This document shows positions 39,550-51,487 of a stretch of 64,000 nucleotides of DNA, in pieces. Positions within the stretch are counted from its first letter, which is position 1. Each line of letters starts with the position of its first letter. Source of the stretch: Megalopta genalis (Eukaryota > Arthropoda > Insecta > Hymenoptera > Halictidae); contig NW_027476794.1 in the NCBI RefSeq assembly GCF_051020955.1, positions 1-64,000 of the forward strand. Reading direction: 5' to 3'. The notes under the pieces were generated by a model. That model did not search any database. It saw only the letters and a list, made by a program, of their open reading frames with translations, and had not been told where the DNA came from. Both the position numbers and the translations under genes were made by a program.

Positions 39550-42500
39550 AATAAACGAGTTAGCTTCAAATCCATGCGGAATACATGATGTAGCTTCAAA
39601 TCAATGCGATGTAGAAGGTTTGGCTTGAAATCCATGCGAAACAATTGATGTAGCTTCAAATCAATACGATGTAGAAGGTTTGGCTTGAAATCCATGCGAA
39701 AGAAATGCTTTAGCTTCAAATACTTGCGATATAAGTGATGTAGCTTCTAATGCAGGCGAATAAACGAGTTTGCTTCAAATCCCTGCGAAACACATGATGT
39801 AGATTCAAATCAATGCGATGAAGATGGCTTAGAATCAAATCCATGCGAAACAAATCATTTAGCTTCAAATACTTCCGATATAAGTCATAGCTTCAAATGC
39901 AGGTGAAATAAACGATTTAGCTTCAAAGCCATGCGGAACACATGATGTAACTTAAAATCTATGCGATGTAGAAGGGTTGGCTTGAAATCCCTGCGAAACA
40001 ATTGATGTAGCTTCAAATCAATGCGATGTAGAAGGTTTGGCTGGAAATCCATGCGAAACAAATGATTTAGCTTCAAATACTTGCGATATAAGTGATATAG
40101 CTTCAAATGCTGGCGAAATAAACGAGTTGGCTTCAAATCCATGCGAAACACATGTTGTAGCATCAAATCAATGCGATGTAGAAGGCTTAGCTTCAAATCC
40201 ATGCGAAAGAAATGCTTTAGCTTCGAATACTTGCGATATAAGTGATGTAGCTTCAAATGCAGGCGAAACAAATGATTTAGCTTCAAATACTTGCGATATA
40301 AGTGATATATCTTCAAATGCTGGCGAAAAAAATGAGTGGGCTTCAAATCCATGCGAAACACATGTTGTAGCATCAAATCAATGCGATGTAGAAGGTTTGG
40401 CTTGAAATCAATGCGAAACAAATGATTTAGCTTCAAATACTTGCGATATAAGTGATATAGCTTCAAATGCTGACGAAATAAACGAGTTAGCTTCAAAGCC
40501 ATGCGAAACACATGATGTAGCTTCAAATCAATGCGATGTAGAAGGTTCAGCTACAAATCCATGTGAAACAAATGATTTAGCTTCAAATACTTGCGATATA
40601 AGTGATATAGCTTCAAATGCTGGCGAAATAAACGAGTTGGATTCAAATCCATGCGAAACACATGTTGTAGCATCAAATCATTGCGATGTAGAAGACTTAG
40701 CTTCAAATCCATGCGAAAGAAATGCTTTAGCTTCGAATACTTGCGATATAAGTGATGTAGCTTCAAATGCAGGCGAAATAAACGAGTTAGCTTCAAATCC
40801 ATGCGGAATACATGATGTAGCTTCAAATCAAAGCGATGAAGATGGTTTAGAGTCAAATCCATGCGAAACAAATGATTTAGCTACAAATACGTGCGATATA
40901 AGTGATATAGCTTAAAATGCTGGCGAAATAAACGAGTTGGCATCAAATCCATGCGAAACACATGTTGTAGCATCAAATCAATGCGATGTAGAAGGTTTAG
41001 CTTCAAATCCATGCGAAAGAAATGCTTTAACTTCAAATACTTGCGATATAAGTGATATAGTTTCAAATTCTGGCGAAATAAACGAGTTAGCTTCAAATCC
41101 ATGCGAACCACATGATGTAGTTTCAAATCAATGCTATGTAGAAGGTTTATCTTCAAATCCATGCGAATCAAATGATTTAGCATCAAATACTTGCGATATA
41201 AGCGAGTTAGCTTCAAATCCATGCGAACCACGTGATGTAGTTTCAAATCAATGCTATGTAGAAGGTTTATCTTCAAATCCATGCGAATCAAATGATTTAG
41301 CATCAAATACTTGCGATATAAGCGATACAGTTTCAAATCCTGGCGAAATTAACGAGATAGCTTCAAACCCATGCGAAAACCACGATGTAGCATGAAATTA
41401 ATGCGATGTGGAAGGTTTAGCTTCAAATCCATGCGAAACAAATGATTTAGCTACAAATACTTGCGATGTAAATGATATAGCTTCAAATGCTGGCGAAATA
41501 AACGAGTTAGCTTCAAATCCATGCGAAACAAATGATTTAGCTACAAATACTTGCGATGTAAGTGATATAGCTTCAAATGCTGGCGAAATAAACGAGTTGG
41601 ATTCAAATCCATGCGAAACACATGTTGTAGCATCAAATCAATGCGATGTAGAAGGCTTAGCTTCAAATCCATGCGAAAGAAATGCTTTAGCTTCGAATAC
41701 TTGCGATATAAGTGATGTAGCTTCAAATGCAGGCGAAATAAACGAGTTAGCTTCAAATCCATGCGGAATACATGATGTAGCTTCAAATCAAAGCGATGAA
41801 GATGGTTTAGAGTCAAATCCATGCGAAACAAATGATTTAGCTTCAAATACTTACGATATAAGTGATATAGCATCAAATGCTGACGAAATAAACGAGATGG
41901 CTTCAAATCCATGCGGAGCCCACGATGTAGCTTCAAATTAATGCGATGTAGAAGATTTAGTTTCAAATCCATGCGAAACAAATGATTTAGCTACAAATAC
42001 TTGCAATATAAGTGATATAGCTTCAAATGCTGGCGAAATAAACGAGTTGGATTCAAATCCATGCGAAACACATGTTGTAGCATCAAATCAATGCGATGTA
42101 GAAGGCTTAGCTTCAAATCCATGCGAAAGAAATGCTTTAGCTTCGAATACTTGCGATATAAGTGATATAGCTTCAAATGCTGGCGAAATAAACGAGTTGG
42201 ATTCAAATCCATGCGAAACACATGTTGTAGCATCAAATCAATGCGATGTAGAAGGCTTAGCTTCAAATCCATGCGAAAGAAATGCTTTAGCTTCGAATAC
42301 TTGCGATATAAGTGATGTAGCTTCAAATGCAGGCGAAATAAACGAGTTAGCTTCAAATCCATGCGGAATACATGATGTAGCTTCAAATCAAAGCGATGAA
42401 GATGGTTTAGAGTCAAATCCATGCGAAACAAATGATTTAGCTACAAATACGTGCGATATAAGTGATATAGCTTCAAATGCTGACGAAATAAACGAGATAG

Positions 42501-45500
42501 CTTCAAACCCATGCGAAAACCACGATGTAGCTTCAAATTAATGCGATGTAGAAGATTTAGCTTCAAATCCATGCGAAACAAATGATTTAGCTACAAATAC
42601 TTGCAATATAAGTGATATAGCTTCAAATGCTGGCGAAATAAACGAGTTGGCTTCAAATCCATGCGAAACACATGTTGTAGCATCAAATCATTGCGATGTA
42701 GAAGGCTTAGCTTCAAATCCATGCGAAAGAAATGCTTTAGCTTCAAATACTTGCGATATAAGTGATGTAGCTTCAAATGCAGGCGAATAAACGAGTTTGC
42801 TTCAAATCCATGCAAAACACATGTTGTAGCATCAGATCATTGCGATGTAGAAGGCTTAGCTTCAAATCCATGCGAAAGAAATGCTTTAGCTTCAAATACT
42901 TGCGATATAAGTGATGTAGCTTCAAATGCAGGCGAATAAACGAGTTTGCTTCAAATCCATGCGAAACAAGTGATGTAGCTTCAAATCAATGCCATGTAGG
43001 AGGTTTTGCTTGAAATGCATGAGAAACAAAGGATGTAGCTTCAAATCAATGCGATGTAGAAGGTTTCGCTTGAAATCCATGCGAATGAAATGCTTTAGCT
43101 TCAAATACTTGCGATATAAGTGACGTAGCTTCAAATGCAGGCGAATAAACGAGTTTGCTTCAAATCCCTGCGAAACACATGATGTAGCTTCAAATCAATG
43201 CGATGAAGATGGTTTAGAATCAAATCCATGCGAAACAAATGATTTTGCTACAAATACTTGCGATATAAGTGATATAACTTCAAATGCTGGCGAAATAAAC
43301 GAGATAGCTTCAAATCCATGCGAAACCCACGATATAGCTTCAAATTAATGCGATGTAGAAGGTTTAGCTTCAAACCCATGCGAAAGAAATGATTTAGCTA
43401 CAAATACTTGCGATACAAGTGATATAGCTTCAAATGCTGGCGAATAAACGAGTTTGCTTCTAATCCATGCGAAACACATGTTGTAGCATCAAATCATTGC
43501 GATGTAGAAGGCTTAGCTTCAAATCCATGCGAAAGAAATGCTTTAGCTTCAAATACTTGCGATATAAGTGATGTAGCTTCAAATGCAGGCGAATAAACGA
43601 GTTTGCTTCTAATCCATGCGAAACACATGTTGTAGCATCAAATCATTGCGATGTAGAAGGCTTAGCTTCAAATCCATGCGAAAGAAATGCTTTAGCTTCA
43701 AATACTTGCGATATAAGTGATGTAGCTTCAAATGCAGGCGAATAAACGAGTTTGCTTCAAATCCATGCGAAACAAGTGATGTAGCTTCAAATCAATGCGA
43801 TGTAGAAGGTTCAGCTACAAATCCATGTGAAACAAATGATTTAGCTTCAAATACTTGCGATATAAGTGATATAGCTTCAAATGAAGGCGAAATAAACGAG
43901 TTGGCTTCAAATCCTTGCGAAACACATGTTGTAGCATCAAATCATTGCGATGTAGAAGGCTTAGCTTCAAATCCATGCGAAAGAAATGCTTTAGCTTCAA
44001 ATACTTGCGATATAAGTGATGTAGCTTCAAATGCAGGCGAATAAACGAGTTTGCTTCAAATCCCTGCGAAACACATGATGTAGCTTCAAATCAATGCGAT
44101 GAAGATGGTTTAGAATCAAATCCATGCGAAACAAATCATTTAGCTTCAAATACTTGCGATATAAGTGATATAGCTTCAAATGCTGACGAAATAAACGAGA
44201 TAGCTTGAAACCCATGCGAAAACCACGATGTAGCATGAAATTAATGCGATGTGGAAGGTTTAGCTTCAAATCCATGCGAAACAAATGATTTAGCTACAAA
44301 TACATGCGATGTAAGTGATATAGCTTCAAATGCTGGCGAAATAATCGAGTTAGCTTCAAATCCATGCGAATCACATGACGTAGCTTCAAATCAATGCTAT
44401 GTAGAAGGTTTATCTTCAAATCCATGCGAATCAAATGATTTAGCTTCAAATACTTGCGATATAAGTGATATGGTTTCAAATTCTGGCGAAATAACCGAGT
44501 TAGCTTCAAATCCATGCGAAACACATGATGTAGCTTCAAATCAATGCGATGTAGATGGTTCAGCTACAAATCTATGTGAAACAAATGATTTAGCTTCAAA
44601 TACTTGCGATATAAGTGATATAGTTTCAAATACATGCGAAATAAGGAATGTAGCTTCAAATGCTGGCGAAATAAACGAGTTTTCTTCAAATCCATGCGAA
44701 ACACATGATGTAGGTTCAAATCAAAGCGATGTAGAAGGATTGGTTTCAAATCCATGTTAAACAAATGATCTTGATTCAAATACTTGTGATTTAAGTGATA
44801 TGGCTTCAAATGCAGGCGAAATAAACGATTTAGCTTCAAATCCATGCGGAACACATGATGTAGCTTCAAATCAATGCTATGTAAAAGGTTTATCTTCAAA
44901 TCCATGCGAATCAAATGATTTAGCTTCAAATACTTGCGATATAAGTGACATAGCTTCAAATGCTTGCGAAATAAACGAGTTGGCTTCAAATCCATGCGAA
45001 ACACATGTTGAAGCATCAAATCAATGCGATGTAGAAGGCTTAGCTTCAAATCCATGCGAAAGAAATGCTTTAGCTTCAAATACTTGCGATATAAGTGATG
45101 TAGCTTCAAATCCAGGCGAAATAAACGAGTTAGCTTCAAATCCATGCGGAATACATGATGTAGCTTCAAATCAATGCGATGTAGAAGGTTTGGCTTGAAA
45201 TCCATGCGAAACAATTGATGTAGCTTCAAATCAATACGATGTAGAAGGTTTGGCTTGAAATCCATGCGAAAGAAATGCTTTAGCTTCAAATACTTGCGAT
45301 ATAAGTGATGTAGCTTCTAATGCAGGCGAATAAACGAGTTTACTTCAAATCCCTGCGAAACACATGATGTAGCTTCAAATCAATGCGATGAAGATGGCTT
45401 AGAATCAAATCCATGCGAAACAAACCATTTAGCTTCAAATACTTCCGATATAAGTCATAGCTTCAAATGCAGGTGAAATAAACGATTTAGCTTCAAAGCC

Positions 45501-47545
45501 ATGCGGAACACATGATGTAACTTAAAATCTATGCGATGTAGAAGGGTTGGCTTGAAATCCCTGCGAAACAATTGATGTAGCTTCAAATCAATGCGATGTA
45601 GAAGGTTTAGCTGGAAATACATGCGAAACAAATTATTTAGCTTCAAATACTTGCGATATAAGTGATATAGCTTCAAATGCTGGCGAAATAAACGAGTTGG
45701 CTTCAAATCCATGCGAAACACATGTTGTAGCATCAAATCAATGCGATGTAGAAGGCTTAGCTTCAAATCCATGCGAAAGAAATGCTTTAGCTTCGAATAC
45801 TTGCGATATAAGTGATGTAGCTTCAAATGCAGGCGAAACAAATGATTTAGCTTCAAATACTTGCGATATAAGTGATATATCTTCAAATGCTGGCGAAAAA
45901 AATGAGTGAGCTTCAAATCCATTCGAAACACATGTTGTAGCATCAAATCAATGCGATGTAGAAGGTTTGGCTTGAAATCAATGCGAAACAAATGATTTAG
46001 CTTCAAATACTTGCGATATAAGTGATATAGCTTCAAATGCTGACGAAATAAACGAGTTAGCTTCAAAGCCATGCGAAACACATGATGTAGCTTCAAATCA
46101 ATGCGATGTAGAAGGTTCAGCTACAAATCCATGTGAAACAAATGATTTAGCTTCAAATACTTGCGATATAAGTGATATAGTTTCAAATTGTGGCGAAATA
46201 ATCGAGTTAGCTTCAAATCCATGCGAAACCCACGATGTAGCTTCAAATTAATGCGATGTAGAAGGTTTAGCTACAAATTCATGCGAAACAAATGATTTAG
46301 CTACAAATACTTGCGATATAAGTGACATAGCTTCAAATGCTGGCGAAATAAACGAGTTAGCTTCCAATCCATGCGAATCACTTGATGTAGCTTCAAATCA
46401 GTGCTATGTAGAAGGTTTAGCTTCAAATCCATGCGAAACAAATGATTTAGCTACAAATACGTGCGATATAAGTGATATAGCTTAAAATGCTGGCGAAATA
46501 AACGAGTTGTCTTCAAATCCATGCGAAACACATGTTGTAGCATCAAATCAATGCGATGTAGAAGGTTTAGCTTCAAATCCATGCGAAAGAAATGCTTTAA
46601 CTTCAAATACTTGCGATATAAGTGATATAGTTTCAAATTCTGGCGAAATAAACGAGATAGCTTCAAACCCATGCGAAAACCACGATGTAGCATAAAATTA
46701 ATGCGATGTGGAAGGTTTAGCTTCAAATCCATGCGAAACAAATGATTTAGCTACAAATACTTGCGATGTAAGTGATATAGCTTAAAATGCTGGCGAAATA
46801 AACGAGTTAGCTTCAAATCCATGCGAAACACATGATGTAGCTTCAAATCAATGCGATGTAGAAGGTTCAGCTACAAATCCATGTGAAACAAATGCTTTAA
46901 CTGCAAATACTTGCGATATAAGTGATATAGTTTCAAATTCTGGCGAAATAAACGAGTTAGCTTCAAATCCATGCGAATCACATGATGTAGCTTCAAATCA
47001 ATGCTATGTAGAAGGTTTATCTTCAAATCCATGCGAATCAAATGATTTAGCTTCAAATACTTGCGATACAAGTGATACAGTTTGAAATTCTGGCGAAATA
47101 AGCGAGATAGCTTCAAACCCATGCGAAAACCACGATGTAGCATAAAATTAATGCGATGTGGAAGGTTTAGCTTCAAATCCATGCGAAACAAATGATTTAG
47201 CTACAAATACTTGCGATGTAAGTGATATAGCTTCAAATGCTGGCGAAATAAACGAGTTGGCTTCAAATCCATGCGAAACACATGTTGTAGCATCAAATCA
47301 TTGCGATGTAGGAGGCTTAGCTTCAAATCCATGCGAAAGAAATGCTTTAGCTTCAAATACTTGCGATATAAGTGATGTAGCTTCAAATGCAGGCGAATAA
47401 ACGAGTTCGCTTCAAATCCATGCGAAACACATGATGTAGCTTCAAATCAAAACGATGAAGATGGTTTAGAATCAAATCCATGCGAAACAAATGATTTAGC
47501 TACAAATACGTGCGATATAAGTGATATAGCTTAAAATGCTGGCGA
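39550..47545. repeat. Macro-block copy III (7,996 bp)
   Basis: Full-length match to copy I at offset 13,625. Differences I located: c at 40,949 (a in copy I), t at 41,350 (a at 27,725) and a at 44,640 (t at 31,015). The very small number over 8 kb points to a recent amplification, or to an assembly effect. Anchors lie at 42,997 and 44,752. The correspondence ends at 47,545/33,920. Confidence 0.9.
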
Positions 47546-48249
47546 AATAAACGAGTTGGCTTCAAATCCATGCGAAACACATGTTGTAGCATCAAATCAA
47601 TGCGATGTAGAAGGTTTAGCTTCAAATCCATGCGAAAGAAATGCTTTAACTTCAAATACTTGCGATATAAGTGATATAGCTTCAAATGCTGACGAAATAA
47701 TCGTGATAGCTTCAACTCCATGCGAATCCAATGATGTAGCTTCAGATCAAATCGATGTTGAAGCTTTAATTTCAGTTCCATGTGTAGCAAGCGATATAAG
47801 TTGACTAGCGTCAAATGCTGGCGAAATAATCGAGTTTGCATCAAATCCATGCGAATCACATGATGTAGCTTCAAATCACTGCTATGTAGAAGGTTTAGCT
47901 TCAAATGCATGCGAATCAAATGATTCAGATTCAAATACATGCGACATAAGTGATATAGCTCCAAATACTTGCGATATAAGTGATGTAGCTTCAAATGCTG
48001 GCGAAATAAACGAGTTTTCTTCAAATCCATGCGAAACACATGATGTAGGTTCAAATCAAAGCGATGTAGAAGGATTGGTTTCAAATCCATGTTAAACAAA
48101 TGATCTTGATCCAAATACTTGCGATATAAGTGATACAGTTCCAAATTCTGTCGAAATAAACGAGATAGCTTCAAACCCATGCGAAAACCACGATGTAGCA
48201 TGAAATTAATGCGATGTGGAAGGTTTAGCTTCAAATCCATGCGAAACAA
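47500..48249 (-). other. Repeat-encoded open frame (249 codons) across the transition zone; not called as a gene
   Basis: The frame runs from copy III into the transition zone and stays open across the 9 bp insertion, which adds three codons. It has the same decapeptide pattern as other - strand frames, with the least regular stretch around 47,740-47,830. A sister frame of 244 codons lies at 48,424-49,158. No recognisable domain. Its boundaries coincide with frameshifted units. Confidence 0.5.
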
Positions 48250-50590
48250 ATGGTTTAGCTACAAATACTTGCGATACAAGTGATATAGCTTCAAATGCTG
48301 GCGAAATAAACGAGTTGGCTTCAAATCCATGCGGAACTCATGATGTAGCTTCAAATCAATGTCATGTATAAGGTTTAGCTTCAAATCCATGCGAAACAAA
48401 TGATTTAGCTTCAAATACTTGCGTTATAAGTGATATAGCTTCAAATGCTGACGAAATAATCGAGTTAGCTTCAACTCCATGCGAAACCAATGATGTAGCT
48501 TCAGATCAATACGATGTTGAAGCTTTAATTTCAGTTCCATGTGTAGCAAGCGAAATAAGTTGACTAGCGTCAAATGCTGGCGAAATAATCGAGTTAGCAT
48601 CAAATCCATGCGAATCACATGATGTAGCTTCAAATCACTGCTATGTAGAAGGTTTAGCTTCAAATGCATGCGAATCAAATGATTCAGATGCAAATACATG
48701 CGACATAAGTGATATAGCTTCAAATACTTGCGATATAAGTGATGTAGCTTCAAATGCTGGCGAAATAAACGAGTTTTCTTAAAATCCATGCGAAACACAT
48801 GATGTAGGTTCAAATCGAAGCGATGTAGAAGGATTGGTTTCAAATCCATGTTAAACAAATGATCTTGATTCAAATACTTGCGATATAAGTGACATTGCTT
48901 CAAATGCTGGCGAAATAAACATGTTAGCTCCAAATCCATGCGAAACACATGATGTAGCTTCAAATCAATGCGATGTAGATGGTTTAGAATCAAATCCATG
49001 CGAAACAAATGATTTAGCTTCAAATACTTGCGATATAAGTGATATCGCTTCAAATGATGGCGAAATAAACGAGTTAGCTTCAAATCCATGCGAATCACTT
49101 GATGTAGCTTCAAATCAGTGCTATGTAGAAGGTTTAGCTTCAAATACATGCGAAACAAATGATTTAGCTACAAATACGTGCGATATAAGTGATATAGCTT
49201 AAAATGCTGGCGAAATAAACGAGTTGTCTTCAAATCCATGCGAAACACATGTTGTAGCATCAAATCAATGCGTTGTAGAAGGTTTAGCTTCAAATCCATG
49301 CGAAAGAAATGCTTTACCTTCAAATACTTGCGATATAAGTAATGTAGCTTCAAATGCAGGCGAATAAACGAGTTCGTTTCAAATCCATGCGAAACACATG
49401 ATGTAGCTTCAAATCAAAACGATGAAGTTGGTTTAGAATCAAATCCATGCGAAACAAATGATTTAGCTACAAATACGTGCGATATAAGTGATACAGCTTA
49501 AAATGCTGGCGAAATAAACGAGTTGGCTTCAAATCCATGCGAAACACATGTTGTAGCATCAAATCAATGCGATGTAGAAGGTTTAGCTTCAAATCCATGC
49601 GAAAGAAATGCTTTAACTTCAAATACTTGCGATATAAGTGATATAGTTTCAAATTCTGGCGAAATAAACGAGTTAGCTTCAAATCCATGCGGAACTCATG
49701 ATGTAGCTTCAAATCAATGCCATGTATAAGGTTTAGCTTCAAATCCATGCGAAACAAATGATTTAGCTTCAAATACTTGCGTTATAAGTGATATAGCTTC
49801 AAATGCTGACGAAATAATCGAGTTAGCTTCAACTCCATGCGAAACCAATGATGTAGCATGAAATTAATGCGATGTGGAAGGTTTAGCTTCAAATCCATGC
49901 GAAACAAATGGTTTAGCTACAAATACTTGCGATACAAGTGATATAGCTTCAAATGCTGGCGAAATAAACGAGTTGGCTTCAAATCCATGCGAAACACATG
50001 TTGTAGCATCAAATCATTGCGATGTAGAAGGCTTAGCTTCAAATCCATGGGAATCAAATGATTTAACTACAAATACGTGCGATATAAGCGATATAGCTTA
50101 AAATGCTGGCGAAATAAACGAGTTGGCTTCAAATCCATGCGAAACACATGTTGTAGCATCAAATCAATGCGATGTAGAAGGTTTAGCTTCAAATCCATGC
50201 GGAACTCATGATGTAGCTTCAAATCAATGCCATGTATAAGGTTTAGCTTCAAATCCATGCGAAACAAATGATTTAGCTTCAAATACTTGCGTTATAAGTG
50301 ATATAGCTTCAAATGCTGACGAAATAATCGAGTTAGCTTCAACTCCATGCGAAACCACTGATGTAGCTTCAGATCAATACGATGTTGAAGCTTTAATTTC
50401 AGTTCCATGTGTAGCGAAATAATCGAGTTTTCTTCAAATCCATGCGAAACACATGATGTAGGTTCAAATCAAAGCGATGTAGAAGGATTGGTTTCAAATC
50501 CGTGTTGAACAAATGATCTTGATTCAAATACTTGCGATATAAGTGACATAGCTACAAATGCTGGCGAAATAAACATGTTAGCTCCAAATC
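47546..50590. repeat. Transition zone of diverged units between the two subarrays
   Basis: Units here are more diverged than elsewhere: gcttcaactcc, gcttcagatc, a gttgaagcttta tail, an atttcagttcc unit and a tgtgtagcaagc core. A duplication at offset 759 bp (about 47,690-48,110 with 48,449-48,869) is visible. A partial third copy at about 50,338-50,430 has lost sequence between tgtgta and gcgaaataatcgag. The zone shares the ccatgttaaac marker with the left subarray. Confidence 0.85.
47799..47807. other. 9 bp insertion (agttgacta) between units
   Basis: Between an atttcagttcc unit (47,769) and a gcgtcaaatgc unit (47,808) sit nine extra bases, moving the unit start from phase 9 to phase 18 modulo 30. 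The same insertion is at 48,558-48,566. It adds a tga in the open + frame but leaves the - frame open, with three extra codons. It could be a remnant of a truncated unit. Confidence 0.85.
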
Positions 50591-50677
50591 CATGCCAAAC
50601 ACATGATATACCTTCATATCAATGCGATGTAGATTGTTTAGATTCAAATCCATACGAAACAAATGATTTAGCTTCAA

Positions 50678-51487
50678 TTACTTGCGATATAAGTGATATA
50701 GCTTCAAATGCAGGCGAAACAAACGCGTTAGCATCAAATCCATGCGAAACACATGATGTAGCTTCAAATCAATGAGATGTAGAAGGTTTAGCTTCAAATC
50801 CATGCGAAACAAATGATTTAGCTTCAAATACTTGCGATATAAGAGATATAGCTTCAAATGATGGCGAAATAAACGAGTTACCTTCAAATCCATGCGAGAC
50901 ACATGATATAGCTTCAAATCAATGCGATGTATAAGGTTTAGCTTCAAATCCATGCGAAACACATGATGTAGCTTCAAATCAATTCGATGTAGAAGGTTTA
51001 GCCTCAAATCAATGCGATACAAATGATTTAGCTTCAAATACGAGCGATATAAGTGACATAGCTTCAAATGCTGGCGAAATAATCGAGTTAGCTTGAAATC
51101 CATGCGAAACACACGATGTAGCTTCAAATCAATGCGATGTAGAAGGTTTAGCTTCAAATTCCTTCGAAACAAATGATTTAGCTTCAAATACTTGCCATAT
51201 ACGTGATATAGCTGCAAATGCAGGCGAAACGAACGAGTTAGCTTCAAATCAATGCGAAACACATGATGTAGCTTCAAATCAATGAGATGTAGAAGGTTTA
51301 GCTTCAAATCCATGCGAAACAAATGATTTAGCTTCAAATACGAGCGATATAAGTGATACAGCTTCATATGCTGGCGAAAAAATCGAGTTAGCTTGAAATC
51401 CATGCGAAACACATGATATAGCTTCAAATCAATGCGATGTATAAGGTTTAGCTTCAAATCCATGCGAAACAAATGATTTAGCTTCAA
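50678..51487 (-). other. Longest repeat-encoded open frame (269 codons); not called as a gene
   Basis: On the - strand this frame translates the units as decapeptides such as NLLHRIDLKL, HHVFRMDLKL and YHLYRKYLKL: leucine-, histidine- and arginine/lysine-rich, with R-x-D-L-K-L recurring. No signal peptide, domain or non-repeat sequence is visible. The ATG is simply a cat at a unit boundary. It ends where a D unit carries aattactt, which reads taa on this strand, a variant that recurs through the right subarray. Open length here reflects the consensus, not selection, as far as I can tell. Confidence 0.6.

Noticed and set aside
47690..47830. Transposon insertion or unique gene fragment in the transition zone
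   Set aside because: Each piece still aligns with a diverged 30 bp unit apart from nine bases. No inverted repeats or target-site duplications are visible.
1..50775. A real + strand gene for a cysteine-rich decapeptide-repeat protein
   Set aside because: Stops and 28/29 bp units break the frame throughout and have been amplified rather than removed. Among the five unit types, variable sites fall about equally on codon positions 1, 2 and 3 with no third-position excess. The chemically similar residues at codons 6, 7 and 10 (D/E, T/V/I, V/L/I) were tempting but not enough.
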